A DNA stretch of 64,000 nucleotides from Vibrio neptunius. Lineage in GTDB: Bacteria > Pseudomonadota > Gammaproteobacteria > Enterobacterales > Vibrionaceae. Below the pieces are notes generated by a model. The model saw only the letters and a list, made by a program, of their open reading frames with translations, did not search any database and was not told where the DNA came from. The position numbers and the translations under genes were made by a program. Of this stretch, positions 26,407 through 36,617 are shown piece after piece (the stretch's first letter is position 1; each line of letters starts with the position of its first letter). The stretch is taken from NCBI RefSeq assembly GCF_000967495.1, contig NZ_JXXU01000018.1, positions 62,001 to 126,000 of the forward strand, given 5' to 3'.

Positions 26407-27508
26407 CGTTCGTAGTTTTAACCAGATCCTATCCAGAGCTAAAGTGTTGCTTATCTTTCTCTCTGCGATACTGATCGTCGCGAATTTATACTTTCTATCA
26501 GCCACGCGTGACTTGGCTCATTCATACAGTGAACAGCAAAACAATGCGACCTGGTTTCTCTTTCAACTGACAAAAGAGTTTTCTGAACTCAGAACCATCA
26601 CTGCGCTTGCTGAAAAAGACGACAAACTTTTAGACCGCACAATACTGAAATATGAGTTGACTTGGAGTCGCTTCGAGCTGCTGATAAATAGCCGCGAAGC
26701 AGATACCTATATTGCGCTTCCCGGTGCTAAGAGCTTCTTTAGAACCTTGTTTGAGCAATTTAAGAGTTTAGAGGGCAAGGTAGAACAGTTGCCCGACAAC
26801 AGAAAGCTCGCACTCAGCCTCGCGGAGGACTTCGAATACCAGTACATGTCGATGATCAACTATGTGAATACAAATTTTCGTATTAAGAGCCCGCTATACC
26901 AATCTCAAATGAAACAAGCTCAAGCTATTACACATGCGCAATTTGTGCTGATGATGTTACTGTTTGCCTGTGTCGGTGTCGTCAGCTATATCATCCATAA
27001 AGAAGCGTTGTTTCATAAACAAGTCTCGCTAACAGACTCTCTAACAGGCATTCCAAACCGTTTAGCCTTTATGCGTCAACTCACCGATTACATTGAACAA
27101 ACCTCTCACTTCTCATTGATTTTGCTCGACCTAAATAGTTTCAAAAAAATCAATGATTCACATGGCCATCAAGCGGGTGACCTAGCGCTGAGGATAGTAT
27201 CGGCGCGTTTAGTCGCATTGATGAGTCGTCACAACCTGTCTGTATTTCGGATCGGTGGTGATGAATTCGCCGTTCTTACCAACTCAGATGATGAAGCAAT
27301 CATTCAACAACTGTCAGATTCGATTAATCGCTGTTTTGATGAAAGTATCACCATACAAGAGCAAACGGTATATCTTTCCGCCAGCTTAGGCAGTGCAGCA
27401 TACCCTCAAGATTCAACCAGCCTTAACCAATTGATTTCCATCGCTGATCAGAATATGTACCAAAAGAAGTTCTCCACCAAAAGTCGAGATAAAAAGTTTA
27501 CAGCTTAA
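26390..27508 (+). CDS. membrane diguanylate cyclase (GGDEF)
   Basis: A 372-residue protein. TM1 is at about 17-37, a periplasmic helical region of about 145 residues follows, TM2 is at about 185-203, then a cytoplasmic GGDEF domain with DSLTGIPNRLAFMRQL and FRIGGDEFAVL. The active-site motif is intact, so it should make c-di-GMP. The inhibitory RxxD I-site is absent (RHNL at that place), so product feedback is not expected. It overlaps the exported-protein gene by 17 nt. In V. cholerae a GGDEF gene also lies beside pstB on chromosome 2. Confidence 0.9.
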   Translation: MRNPTSVRSFNQILSRAKVLLIFLSAILIVANLYFLSATRDLAHSYSEQQNNATWFLFQLTKEFSELRTITALAEKDDKLLDRTILKYELTWSRFELLINSREADTYIALPGAKSFFRTLFEQFKSLEGKVEQLPDNRKLALSLAEDFEYQYMSMINYVNTNFRIKSPLYQSQMKQAQAITHAQFVLMMLLFACVGVVSYIIHKEALFHKQVSLTDSLTGIPNRLAFMRQLTDYIEQTSHFSLILLDLNSFKKINDSHGHQAGDLALRIVSARLVALMSRHNLSVFRIGGDEFAVLTNSDDEAIIQQLSDSINRCFDESITIQEQTVYLSASLGSAAYPQDSTSLNQLISIADQNMYQKKFSTKSRDKKFTA

Positions 27509-27542
27509 GAAAATGCTAGCCATAGCCTCAACATTGAAACAT

Positions 27543-27567
27543 AAAAAAGCCCCTCATTAGGAGGGGC
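27543..27567 (-). terminator. terminator of the pst operon
   Basis: On the minus strand GCCCCTC and GAGGGGC (7 bp, 5-nt loop) are followed by TTTTTT. It serves pstB and can also help end the converging GGDEF transcript. Confidence 0.85.
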
Positions 27568-27620
27568 AAAGTACCATCGCTTATTGTTATAGTGATAATG
27601 CCAATAAAACAGTAGAGTGA

Positions 27621-28370
27621 TTAACCAAAATCACCATTTACGTATCCCTTGGTACGGTCATCTTTGGGTTCGCTAAAAATAACCTGAGTAGCATCATGTT
27701 CAACGAGCTCACCCATTAAGAAGAAAGCCGTGCGGTCAGAGATACGGCGTGCTTGCTGCATAGAGTGAGTCACAATAACGATCGTGTAATTTTTCTTCAG
27801 CTCTTCCATCAGCTCTTCAATCTTATGGGTTGCGATTGGGTCAAGGGCAGACGTTGGTTCATCCATCAAGATGACATCTGGTTCCATGGCAATAGTGCGA
27901 GCAATACACAAACGCTGCTGCTGACCACCCGAAAGACCAAACGCATGTGACTTCAAGCGATCTTTTACTTCATCCCAAAGTGCTGCGCTGCGCAGTGAGC
28001 GCTCAACGACTTCATCAATGTGTTTCTTGTCTTTAATACCCTGAGCTCGCAGGCCATATGCGACATTTTCATAGATGCTCATCGGGAATGGATTAGGCTT
28101 TTGGAACACCATGCCCACTTTAATCCGTAGATCAGCGACATCTATATTTCCATAAATGTCCGTGCCGTCCATATCCAACTTACCTGTAATCTTTACCCCT
28201 TCAATTAGATCATTCATACGGTTAAGGCAACGCAATAGCGTAGATTTCCCACAGCCTGACGGTCCAATAAGTGCCGTTACCTGACGTACGGGAATCGGCA
28301 AATTAATCGCTTTCAGTGCTTGATTTTCGCCATAAAACAGATCTAGGTTTTCAATATCAAATTTGTTCAT
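27621..28370 (-). CDS. pstB: phosphate ABC transporter ATPase PstB
   Basis: A 249-residue ATPase. Walker [10 protein letters not shown] (about residue 36), Q-loop QKPNPFP, signature [14 protein letters not shown] and Walker [14 protein letters not shown] are all present, as are the PstB-specific [10 protein letters not shown] and [12 protein letters not shown]. The frame is open 55 codons further, but ATG 28370 gives the family-like start [18 protein letters not shown]. It energises high-affinity phosphate uptake at the inner membrane. It is the last gene of pstSCAB; no phoU follows, unlike the chromosome 1-type operons. Confidence 0.95.
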   Translation of the reverse strand: MNKFDIENLDLFYGENQALKAINLPIPVRQVTALIGPSGCGKSTLLRCLNRMNDLIEGVKITGKLDMDGTDIYGNIDVADLRIKVGMVFQKPNPFPMSIYENVAYGLRAQGIKDKKHIDEVVERSLRSAALWDEVKDRLKSHAFGLSGGQQQRLCIARTIAMEPDVILMDEPTSALDPIATHKIEELMEELKKNYTIVIVTHSMQQARRISDRTAFFLMGELVEHDATQVIFSEPKDDRTKGYVNGDFG

Positions 28371-28429
28371 TGTCTCTATCTCTTCAATCTTAAATTCGTG
28401 TCTGTGCTTGTTGCAGTTAAAGTCGCAGA

Positions 28430-29293
28430 TTAATAATTCGCAGTGTTGAAACGGCTTGCGATTAGCTTGGTGATCATGTTGATCAAGAGAACAACGACAA
28501 TCAGCACGGTAGCTGTACCATAAGCTTGATTCCACTCTTCAATAGTGAAAAGCTCTGTAGTTAGCTTATATAGGTGAACGGTTAGCGTTCGACCTGAATC
28601 AAGTAAAGAATCAGGTATACGAGCCACCATACCCGCAGTCAGAAAGACAGGGGCAGATTCACCTATTACACGACCAATACTAAGAATGACCGAGGTTAAG
28701 ATACCTGGCATTGCACTAGGCAAAATCAAACGCCAGATGGTGTAAATTTTTGAAGCGCCCAAACCATATGAGCCCTCACGATACGTTTGTGGCACTGCCA
28801 TCAGTGCTTCTTCCGTAGTCCGGATTATCACTGGGAGAATGAGAATACTTAGTGTCAATGCCCCCGAAAGAATCGAGAAACCCAAACCTAAGATTGCCAC
28901 GAAGAAAGTCATACCAAACAGACCGAAAATAATTGATGGGATACCCGCCAATGACTCAGTACAGAATCGGATAACTTTGACAAGTTTACTGCCCACTTTC
29001 GCGTACTCGGTAAGATAAATTGCCGTCATAATACCCAGTGGAGCTGCCACAGCAATTGACGCGATTACCATGTAAATAGTCGCTACAATCATTGGGAAGA
29101 TGCCATGCTCTTCGCCAGTACGAGTGTAGTTGTCAGTAATAAAGTCCCAGTCAACATGCTGCAAACCATTCGATAGGATGTACCAGATAATCCAGAACAA
29201 AAAACCTACCGTCAATGCCGCTGCTGCCCAAATAAAGCCACTAAAGATATTGTCTTTAAACTGGCGTGCTTTCTTTAATTTTGCGCGATCCAT
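28430..29293 (-). CDS. pstA: phosphate ABC transporter permease PstA
   Basis: A 287-residue inner-membrane permease with about six TM segments. The EAA-like region ([20 protein letters not shown], about residue 175) contacts the ATPase. GTG 29302 and ATG 29299 are alternative starts, but ATG 29293 is best placed relative to GAAGG. It follows pstC after about 20 nt, and is followed by pstB. Confidence 0.93.
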   Translation of the reverse strand: MDRAKLKKARQFKDNIFSGFIWAAAALTVGFLFWIIWYILSNGLQHVDWDFITDNYTRTGEEHGIFPMIVATIYMVIASIAVAAPLGIMTAIYLTEYAKVGSKLVKVIRFCTESLAGIPSIIFGLFGMTFFVAILGLGFSILSGALTLSILILPVIIRTTEEALMAVPQTYREGSYGLGASKIYTIWRLILPSAMPGILTSVILSIGRVIGESAPVFLTAGMVARIPDSLLDSGRTLTVHLYKLTTELFTIEEWNQAYGTATVLIVVVLLINMITKLIASRFNTANY

Positions 29294-29314
29294 AGTCATC
29301 ACCTTCGAGCCAGT

Positions 29315-30247
29315 TTACTTCGCTTTTTCACGGTTGAGATAGAGCAGTGCTGCGTTCAGCATCATGATAAACACGAGTAGAACTACACCTGTAGCATAGA
29401 GTGCATTAGCGTGCACACCGCTTGCGTAAGACATTTCAATAGCGATATTTGCGGTGAGCGTCCGAGCAGAGTCGAGAATGCCCTGAGGCATGGCTGGCGC
29501 ATTACCCATCACCATGATAATTGCCATCGTTTCTCCAAGAGCTCGGCCAATACCCAGAATCACCCCTGTCATGATGCCCGAGCGTGCCGCCGGAACAAGC
29601 AGTTTAAAGATAGTGAAGATTTTTGATGCGCCCAGAGCTAGTGAGCCCTCTTTGTATGTGCGCGGTACCGCACGAATTGAGGTTTCTGAAACGGTAATAA
29701 CCGTCGGAAGAATCATCACGCCCAGCACGATGATACCAGCCAAAATGGTGTTACCTGCTGGTACTTCAAACACGTCCTGAATCAACGGAACGATGATGAC
29801 CAGGCCAAAGAAGCCATAAACCACTGATGGGATACCTGCTAACAACTCTACAGCTGGTCGAATAATGTCAGCCAAACGCTTGGGGGCCACTTCAGCAATG
29901 AAGATAGCGGTAAGCACGCCAACTGGAACCCCAACGATGACTGCTCCAAACGTCGAGACGACAGAAGCAACAATCATAGTTGCTACACCGTAAAGTGCAG
30001 GTGGCAGCCAGTCTTGGCCTAAGACAATTCCAGAAACCCCTACTTCCTGAAATGCAGGGATAGATTCTTTAACGATAAAATAGGCGATGACCGCCAGAGA
30101 TACAATGCCAATAACAGCACTGGTAAGGAATAAGCCATGGAAAATTCGTTCTTTCCAGTCAACACGCTTGCTTGCACGTAAACTCGGCTTAGAAACTTGA
30201 GTCGCTTCAGTATTCATAAGCTCGTCACTATTTGTTGCGATGGTCAT
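29315..30247 (-). CDS. pstC: phosphate ABC transporter permease PstC
   Basis: A 310-residue inner-membrane permease. A polar N-terminus of about 35 residues precedes the first TM, and about six TM segments follow, with the EAA-like motif TYKEGSLALGASKIFTIFKL (about residue 195) and GRALGETMAIIMVMGN typical of PstC. With PstA it forms the phosphate channel. Start ATG 30247 has AAGG about 10 nt upstream; a second in-frame Met at residue 11 is possible. Confidence 0.94.
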   Translation of the reverse strand: MTIATNSDELMNTEATQVSKPSLRASKRVDWKERIFHGLFLTSAVIGIVSLAVIAYFIVKESIPAFQEVGVSGIVLGQDWLPPALYGVATMIVASVVSTFGAVIVGVPVGVLTAIFIAEVAPKRLADIIRPAVELLAGIPSVVYGFFGLVIIVPLIQDVFEVPAGNTILAGIIVLGVMILPTVITVSETSIRAVPRTYKEGSLALGASKIFTIFKLLVPAARSGIMTGVILGIGRALGETMAIIMVMGNAPAMPQGILDSARTLTANIAIEMSYASGVHANALYATGVVLLVFIMMLNAALLYLNREKAK

Positions 30248-30341
30248 AGAGTTCTTACCTTTCTCACGAACTGCGTTCGCTTGAAGTCAAGAAAAGGCTC
30301 AGCCCAAGGTGGGCTGAGCAATTAAAGAGTATTACTAATGA

Positions 30342-31163
30342 TTAGTTAACTGAAATGTAGCCTTTGCTGTCTACAAGAGATTGCGCTTCATTAGACACCA
30401 TCCAATCTAGGAATTTCTGAGTTTCAGCAGATGGCTTGCCGTCTTTGTAAAGAACAAGGAATGGACGAGCAACTTTATAAGAACCGTTCTTCACATTGTC
30501 TACGTTTGCCTTAACACCATCGATAGGAAGTGCATGAACAGAATTGTCTACTGTGCCAAGAGAGATATAACCAATCGCGTATGGGTTAGATGCCACCATA
30601 GTTTTCAGTGCACCGTTACCATTGGCAACTTGAGCACGTTGAGAGATAGCGGAGACTTTCTTACCAGAAATTTTCTTCTTCAGTTTCATGATGTCTTCAA
30701 ATGCACCGCGAGTTCCAGATGCCGTATCACGAGTGATAGCAACGATTGGCTTATCTGCACCGCCGACGTCTTTCCAGTTAGTGATCTCGCCTTTGTAAAT
30801 CGATGTCACTTGTTCAGCCGTCAGTGCTTGTAGGTCATTTTTAGGGTTAACGACGACTGCAATACCGTCTAATGCAATCGTAAGCTCTTTTAGAGCTGGT
30901 TCTTTTTCAGAATCTTTCAGGTTACGAGAAGACATACCTAAGTCAGCTGATCCGTTTTTGGCCGCTTTTACGCCAGCAGAAGAACCAGGCCCTTGAACTT
31001 CGATAAATACGCTCGAGTTGTTCTTCATGTATGTTTCAGAGAAAACTTCCATCAGTGGAGTTACGCTGCTAGAGCCCACTGCAGAGATAGTTTCTTTGGC
31101 AGAAACTGAAGTTACTGTCATTGCGCCTAGAAGTGCGATTGCACCGATAATTGTCTTTTTCAT
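30342..31163 (-). CDS. pstS: phosphate-binding protein PstS
   Basis: A 273-residue periplasmic binding protein. The signal peptide (about 22 residues) ends VSA before KETISAVG. The phosphate-site segments SAVGSSSVTPLMEVFS, GPGSSAGVKAA and TRDTASGTRGAFEDI are clear. It delivers phosphate to PstCA. ATG 31163 is chosen over the start 21 nt upstream because AAGGA is 8 nt before it and the signal peptide then begins MKKT. This is the first gene of pstSCAB. Confidence 0.95.
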   Translation of the reverse strand: MKKTIIGAIALLGAMTVTSVSAKETISAVGSSSVTPLMEVFSETYMKNNSSVFIEVQGPGSSAGVKAAKNGSADLGMSSRNLKDSEKEPALKELTIALDGIAVVVNPKNDLQALTAEQVTSIYKGEITNWKDVGGADKPIVAITRDTASGTRGAFEDIMKLKKKISGKKVSAISQRAQVANGNGALKTMVASNPYAIGYISLGTVDNSVHALPIDGVKANVDNVKNGSYKVARPFLVLYKDGKPSAETQKFLDWMVSNEAQSLVDSKGYISVN

Positions 31164-31254
31164 CACAATTTCCTTAGTGGGCATTATTGCCGTTGTGTTT
31201 CACTTGAACGATGCTCACTTTAGGACTCGAATATGACATTTGTGTTTCACTTCG

Positions 31255-31272
31255 TTGAAGCCTGTATGACAG
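31255..31272 (-). promoter_or_regulatory. possible Pho box upstream of pstS
   Basis: On the minus strand CTGTCATACAGGCTTCAA contains one perfect half (CTGTCAT) of the PhoB site and one degenerate half 11 nt on. A further TGTCATA lies at 31232-31238. It is about 90 nt upstream of the pstS start. The rest of 31164-31540 (377 nt, divergent from the chemoreceptor) shows no gene. Confidence 0.45.
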
Positions 31273-31540
31273 ATAAGATTTAATGAGCATGTTTTATCGG
31301 AAGTGATTGATAGGTCGAACAATAATGAAACAAGGCGGCGTAGCTTAACGATCAGACTACAGATTTAGAGTTATAACTCTATGAATTAAAAAGAAAATTG
31401 ATTCCTAACTTGACTAACGATAATTTCATAAAATAATCAAATTCCAGATTGAATTATATTTGAGAAAAACTAGAATCGTCCCTCCTAATTATAAAAACGA
31501 CAATATACAACTCACCAACATCAATAAAAGAGGACAATCG

Positions 31541-33184
31541 ATGCGCCAATTGCTCAGCGGGCTTTCTATTAAGCTCCAAGTAGTGGTTCCTGTCATATTC
31601 ACATTGCTACTACTAGTGGCCGGGATAGGTTACAGCACAACCAACCTAAAAGAAGCCTTTAAGCAAGTCACCGTCTCTACGGAGAATCTCATCAATAATA
31701 AGGATGAACTGACACAAATCATCGATAACACTTATGGCATGCGCATCAAAGCTATCTATAGTTTATTTCGTGCAGAAGATGTCAAACAGCTGGCGACACA
31801 TTTGCAAAGCAAGCAACAAGAAAACCGTCAATTACTGCGCTCTCTGAGTAAAGTAGAAGGTTTGGAGCAAGAAGTTGCAGATATGAACGCCGCAATCGAT
31901 CATTACGTAAACTACTCTATTAACGTAATGATTCCTTTACTCAATATGCGTCACGGCGACAGCAACCCACCGCTAGGGTTTGAGACCCAATATGAGAGAG
32001 CAGCAAGCGACTACCGCACCGCAGGCAACCAGATGGTTAAGGCCATTGATAACCTATCTAAGAAGCTCAACACACTGGCATTGGATGAAGTGAACGCTAA
32101 CGAGACCATCCACTCTAATGTGATGAATAGTGGCATCGTCGGGCTTTTATTAGTTCTGGCCGCAGCGTTGGCCATTAGCTGGATGCTAGCAGGTATCATA
32201 GTGACACCGATTAAAAAGTTGCAGCAAGCTATGAAGGAGCTCGCTCAAGGCAACTTATTGGTTTCCGTCGAAGAAGAAGGCAACAACGAAATCTCGGCCT
32301 TATCTCGTGATTTCAATAGCACAATAGGACAATTACAGAATACGGTCGACTCACTGGTCCGAATCAGTGTTGATGTCGCATCCGCTTCCACTGAATTAGC
32401 CGCGGTGATGACGCAATCAAGTATCAACTCCGATCAGGAAAAGAATGAGGTAGAACAAGTTGCGTCAGCCATCAATCAGATGGAAAGCACCGCGATGGAA
32501 GTCACTCAGAATGCCAACAATGCTGATGCGGCTTCCAATAATGCAGATAAGCTAGCTCGTGACAGTTTGGAGACATTTGAACAAAACACGCGCGCCAGTA
32601 AAAAGATGGCTCAACACCTTTCTCAAGCCGCTGAGGTGGTCAACTCCTTAAAAGAGCAGTCAGAGCAAATTGGTAAGGTCATTGAAGTAATAGAAAGCAT
32701 CTCAGAGCAAACTAACTTACTCGCACTGAATGCGGCTATTGAAGCCGCTCGCGCAGGGGAAAGTGGACGTGGATTTGCAGTTGTTGCTGATGAAGTACGT
32801 ATGTTGGCAGCTCGAACACAAGAATCGACCAAGGAAATTCAGATCATCATTGAAGATTTGCAGAATCAGTCTAGCGTTGCCAACGATAGCATGAACTCAA
32901 GCCTAGATATGATTGCTCAGAATCAGACACAAGCGAACAAAGTGAGCGAGGCGCTCGGGCACATCAGTGCATCCATTTCTGAATTGACGAGTATTAATGC
33001 TCAAGTCGCCGTCGCTTCTGAGGAACAAGGCCAAGTCACATCCGACGTCAACAACAATCTAAGCAACATCTATGAACTGGTGAGTCAAAACGTCACTGGG
33101 ATTACACAAGCCGCTGCCGCCAGTCACGAGCTGTCTACGTTAGCTGAGAAACAAAAACAGCAGCTAGACTTCTTCAAAGTGTAG
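31541..33184 (+). CDS. methyl-accepting chemotaxis protein with 4-helix-bundle sensor
   Basis: A 547-residue chemoreceptor. TM1 is at about 13-33, a helical periplasmic domain of about 150 residues follows, TM2 is at about 188-210, then HAMP ([20 protein letters not shown]) and the signalling hairpin with [20 protein letters not shown] at the tip. The frame is open 27 codons earlier, but ATG 31541 has AGAGGA 7 nt upstream. It diverges from the pst operon; V. cholerae has chemoreceptor genes in the same place next to its chromosome 2 pst genes. The ligand is unknown. Confidence 0.92.
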   Translation: MRQLLSGLSIKLQVVVPVIFTLLLLVAGIGYSTTNLKEAFKQVTVSTENLINNKDELTQIIDNTYGMRIKAIYSLFRAEDVKQLATHLQSKQQENRQLLRSLSKVEGLEQEVADMNAAIDHYVNYSINVMIPLLNMRHGDSNPPLGFETQYERAASDYRTAGNQMVKAIDNLSKKLNTLALDEVNANETIHSNVMNSGIVGLLLVLAAALAISWMLAGIIVTPIKKLQQAMKELAQGNLLVSVEEEGNNEISALSRDFNSTIGQLQNTVDSLVRISVDVASASTELAAVMTQSSINSDQEKNEVEQVASAINQMESTAMEVTQNANNADAASNNADKLARDSLETFEQNTRASKKMAQHLSQAAEVVNSLKEQSEQIGKVIEVIESISEQTNLLALNAAIEAARAGESGRGFAVVADEVRMLAARTQESTKEIQIIIEDLQNQSSVANDSMNSSLDMIAQNQTQANKVSEALGHISASISELTSINAQVAVASEEQGQVTSDVNNNLSNIYELVSQNVTGITQAAAASHELSTLAEKQKQQLDFFKV

Positions 33185-33190
33185 ATAAAC

Positions 33191-33223
33191 AAAACGTCAA
33201 CCAAAAGGTTGACGTTTTTTTTT
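33191..33223 (+). terminator. terminator after the chemoreceptor gene
   Basis: AAAACGTCAACC and GGTTGACGTTTT form a perfect 12-bp stem with an AAAA loop, followed by a run of T to 33223. Confidence 0.93.
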
Positions 33224-33287
33224 CAATCGATAACGCTAGAGCAGAAAAAGGTCAGTATTCGCTGAGCTTATTCCAATAACACAGTGA

Positions 33288-34007
33288 TTAAGGCTGTTGC
33301 TTAGTTGGAGCCAATGCAATTTCACGAATACAGACGTTTTGAGGTTGATTGTAAGCAAACTCTACCGCACGAGCGACATCATCAGCAGCCAATACGCCGC
33401 CCATATCAACTTTCCAGTCGTCGTAACCATCTTTGATTTCCTGAGAAGTAGTGTGAGAAAGCAATTCTGTCTCTACCGCCCCCGGTGCAATCGTCGTCAC
33501 ACGAACATTTGATGCAGCCACTTCTTCACGTACGTTTTCAGAGATTGCGTGAACGGCAAATTTAGTACCGCAGTAAGCAGCATGATTCGGGAAGGTTTTC
33601 TTACCTGCGATCGAGCTGACATTGATAATAGTGCCGCTGTTGCGCTCCATCATAGGTGCCAGTACCGATTGCATACCATTCAGTAGACCAAGTACGTTGA
33701 CATCAAACATACGTTTCCATTCAACTGTGTCTTGTGTATCAATCTGGCCTAACAACATCACACCAGCGTTGTTTACTAAACCATCTACCGGGCCAAATTG
33801 CGCCTCTGCTTTGGCAATCGCTGCTTCAAATGACGCTTTGTCTGTGACATCTACTTTTTCGCATAGCGTGTTTGGCAGATCTAGGGCTTCAAGACGTTCT
33901 ACGCGACGAGCAAGCAGAAGCAGAGGATGACCTTCATTGCTTAGACGACGAGCAATGGCTTCACCAATACCAGAACTTGCACCTGTTATTACGATTAGTT
34001 TTTTCAT
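33288..34007 (-). CDS. short-chain dehydrogenase/reductase
   Basis: A 239-residue classical SDR. The NADP(H) motif TGASSGIGEAIARRL (residues 8-22), the NNAG motif (about 86), the catalytic Ser in INVSSIAG and the YxxxK in YCGTKFAVHAI are all intact. It should reduce or oxidise a small carbonyl or alcohol in the cytoplasm; the substrate is unknown, though YdfG-like enzymes act on hydroxy-acids. ATG 34007 follows AGAGGAAATAAAG. It diverges from a LysR gene that probably regulates it. Confidence 0.9.
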   Translation of the reverse strand: MKKLIVITGASSGIGEAIARRLSNEGHPLLLLARRVERLEALDLPNTLCEKVDVTDKASFEAAIAKAEAQFGPVDGLVNNAGVMLLGQIDTQDTVEWKRMFDVNVLGLLNGMQSVLAPMMERNSGTIINVSSIAGKKTFPNHAAYCGTKFAVHAISENVREEVAASNVRVTTIAPGAVETELLSHTTSQEIKDGYDDWKVDMGGVLAADDVARAVEFAYNQPQNVCIREIALAPTKQQP

Positions 34008-34161
34008 CTTTATTTCCTCTGTAGTTGTTCAGTAGCAGCTCTTTTTCGCTGCGATGGAGGTATATTACGTCAATCGTTTTTGTTGATATATATCACTCTA
34101 GTTGAAACACTGTTGCTGTAGTGCAACAATAATCAAAACTCAACTTGATTGGATATCCATT

Positions 34162-35076
34162 GTGCTCAACCAGATTAATCTCGCGGACATCCGCTCTTTC
34201 GTTCTCATCGCACAATTGGGGAACTTTACCAAAGCTGCAGAAGCGCTGGGTGTGTCGCGCTCGCACGTATCACGTCAGATAAGCAGTCTTGAAAACCAAA
34301 TAGGCGTAACACTACTGATCCGAACCACACGCACACTCAAACTCACTGAAGCAGGGAAAGCCTTTTACCAGCAATGTGAGAAAGCGTTGCATAATATTGA
34401 TCAGGCGTTATTGGCTGCCGTGGATGACGTAGAAAAAGTACAAGGCGAAATAAAGATTAATTGCGTGGGCGGCTATCTCGGCGAAGAACTGATCGCTCAA
34501 ATTGCAACGGAGTTTATGCGTGTCTACTCCGATGTCAGTATCCATCTAGACTTCAGTAGCCATCGAGTAGATTTGATTGAAGATGACTTCGATATTGCCT
34601 TTCGTATGGGTAAGCTTGAAGACTCAGGGTTCGTTGCCCGAAAGTTGCTAGATATCCAAATGGGGACTCTGGCCAGCCCTGACTACCTAAAACGATATGG
34701 TCAGCCTAATCACCCTAAAGAGCTCACTCAGCATCATTGCTTAACGGGTTCGGTCAAAAGGTGGAACTTTGAAAGTAAAGCGGATGCGCAACACTACGAT
34801 GTCTTCGTCAATGGGCACATGCAATGCAAAAATGGCCGTGTGTTGGTGAAAGGCGCACTCAACGGCAACGGCATCATACGTGTGCCGATGATTTACTGTG
34901 AACAAGAGTTAGCGAGCGGAAAGCTAGTCGAAGTATTTGACCATTGGGGCATTCCAAGCGTCGATTTTTCGGCCATCTATCATAGAGATCGTTTTCAGCC
35001 TAAGCGGCTACGCGAATTCATCAGTTTTGTGAAGCACTACTTTGATGCTCGCTTAGCGGATAAAGAGTCGGCTTAA
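34162..35076 (+). CDS. LysR-family transcriptional regulator, divergent from the SDR gene
   Basis: A 304-residue LysR protein. The helix-turn-helix is in LIAQLGNFTKAAEALGVSRS, followed by HVSRQISSLENQIGVTLLIR; an effector-binding domain follows. The frame extends to a TTG at 34102, but GTG 34162 places the HTH at the usual distance from the N-terminus. It diverges from the SDR gene across about 150 nt and overlaps the convergent aldehyde dehydrogenase by 24 nt. It probably controls the SDR gene and perhaps itself. Confidence 0.85.
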   Translation: MLNQINLADIRSFVLIAQLGNFTKAAEALGVSRSHVSRQISSLENQIGVTLLIRTTRTLKLTEAGKAFYQQCEKALHNIDQALLAAVDDVEKVQGEIKINCVGGYLGEELIAQIATEFMRVYSDVSIHLDFSSHRVDLIEDDFDIAFRMGKLEDSGFVARKLLDIQMGTLASPDYLKRYGQPNHPKELTQHHCLTGSVKRWNFESKADAQHYDVFVNGHMQCKNGRVLVKGALNGNGIIRVPMIYCEQELASGKLVEVFDHWGIPSVDFSAIYHRDRFQPKRLREFISFVKHYFDARLADKESA

Positions 35077-36489
35077 CACTTTTTCAGTCAAATTCCTGAA
35101 TCGCAACACCAAGCGGCTTCTTGGCAGCCAAGCCGGAGAAGCTAACACCGTTTTTGCTTTAGTGAAAGTCTGAAAACCTTCGAAGCCATGATAATGACCA
35201 ATACCCGACTCCCCTATTCCACCAAAGGGAGCATCTTCAGCCGCCACATGTAACAAAGTATCGTTAATGGCGACCCCACCGCTGTGGGTCTGCTCGATAA
35301 TTTGTCGCTGAAGCGTGCGATCCGTCGACATCAGATACAATGCCAGTGGTCTAGGTTTGGCATTAATGTAATTGAGTGCTTCATTCAAATGACGATAGCC
35401 AATCACGGGAAGCAGCGGCCCGAATATCTCTTCCTGCATCACCTGCATGTTTTCTGTCACACCCGTTATTAAATGAGGCAGCATTTGACGCCCCTCCAAG
35501 GTGACATCCTCTATGCTGTATATGCTCGCACCTCTGCCTTGTGCATCCTCTAACATGTTGTAAAGGCGGTCGTACTGCCGTTCATTAATAATGTGAGTGA
35601 CCGTTGGCGCTTTGTTGCCTTCGATGTACAGTGATTTATAGCGTTTGAGGTACAGATTGATGAATAACAGCTCTTTTCCTTGAGGCAGCAGAACGTAGTC
35701 TGGCGCAACACAAATTTGCCCGGCATTGACTGACTTGCCAAGTAACACCGCGTCAACGGCGGCGCGAAGATCAATATCATTGTCTATCAGGACAGGCGAC
35801 TTACCACCTAGCTCCAACGTTACTGGGGTAAGGTTTTTCGCAGCAGCTTGAGCAACTAGCTTCCCTACTGGCGTCGATCCCGTAAAGATAAGATGATCAA
35901 ATGGCAGCTGAGAAAAATAGCTGGCGATATCCGCTTCGCCCTCAATGGGGTAAATGTGTCTGTCCAAGCAAGATAAGATCTGGCTCAGTACCTGGTTGGT
36001 GTGATGAGTATGTTCGCTCAGCTTGACCATCACTCGGTTTCCCGCTGCAATCGCCGTCACGATAGGCGCAATGCTCAGCACTATTGGAAAATTCCAAGGC
36101 ACGATCACTCCGACCACGCCAAGTGGTTGATACTCGACCGAGATTGACGAAGGAGAGAGCAACAGCCCCGCTTTACGTCGACTTGGTTTCATCCATTTCT
36201 TCAGGTGCTTGATCGTGTAATTGATATGAGAAACCGCAGGTAAGAGGTCGCAAATCATGCTATCAAAACGGCTACGAGAACCATAATCCTTTTGCAGAGC
36301 TTCAACCAACTCTTGTTTATGTTCAAGTAAAGCTTGTTTGAGGATCTTGAGCCTTTTCATCCGCACGTTGTAGCCAGAAAATGGCTCACTCATATAAAAA
36401 GCTCTGACTTCAGCGTAAAGATGAAGTAACTCTTGCTGAGTCTTGATGTGTTCTTTTTGCCAACGATTAAGATCTACGACGCCTTCCAT
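35053..36489 (-). CDS. coniferyl-aldehyde-dehydrogenase-like aldehyde dehydrogenase
   Basis: A 478-residue class 3-type aldehyde dehydrogenase. GVIVPWNFPIVLSIAPIVTA (NAD site, about residue 128), FTGSTPVGKLVAQAA, the catalytic Glu in VTLELGGKSPVLI, the catalytic Cys in NAGQICVAPDYVL (about 265) and EEIFGPLLPV are all present. Length and the N-terminal helical region match the coniferyl aldehyde dehydrogenase (CalB) family. It oxidises an aldehyde to the acid; the physiological substrate is unknown. A C-terminal positively charged tail (RSRLVLRFRNL) may favour membrane association. Confidence 0.87.
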   Translation of the reverse strand: MEGVVDLNRWQKEHIKTQQELLHLYAEVRAFYMSEPFSGYNVRMKRLKILKQALLEHKQELVEALQKDYGSRSRFDSMICDLLPAVSHINYTIKHLKKWMKPSRRKAGLLLSPSSISVEYQPLGVVGVIVPWNFPIVLSIAPIVTAIAAGNRVMVKLSEHTHHTNQVLSQILSCLDRHIYPIEGEADIASYFSQLPFDHLIFTGSTPVGKLVAQAAAKNLTPVTLELGGKSPVLIDNDIDLRAAVDAVLLGKSVNAGQICVAPDYVLLPQGKELLFINLYLKRYKSLYIEGNKAPTVTHIINERQYDRLYNMLEDAQGRGASIYSIEDVTLEGRQMLPHLITGVTENMQVMQEEIFGPLLPVIGYRHLNEALNYINAKPRPLALYLMSTDRTLQRQIIEQTHSGGVAINDTLLHVAAEDAPFGGIGESGIGHYHGFEGFQTFTKAKTVLASPAWLPRSRLVLRFRNLTEKVLSRLFIR

Positions 36490-36584
36490 GTGCCATTATC
36501 ACCTGACTGGTTACTCTTTGCCCATAAGTATAGTAGCCAGATTCGACACCAATGTCTTGGCTAGCACATCCATAACGCGCATAA

Positions 36585-36610
36585 GAAAAAGGCGACATTA
36601 ATGCCGCCTT
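36585..36610 (-). terminator. terminator of the Tad/redox superoperon
   Basis: On the minus strand AAGGCGGCATTAATGTCGCCTT folds into a 6+3-bp stem (one mismatch) followed by TTTTCTT. It lies 8 nt past the dsbD stop. Confidence 0.85.
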
Positions 36611-36617
36611 GTGTTAA

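Noticed and set aside
28371..28535. 55-codon upstream extension of the pstB frame.
   Set aside because: It overlaps the pstA 3' end, does not resemble PstB, and ATG 28370 matches the family start.
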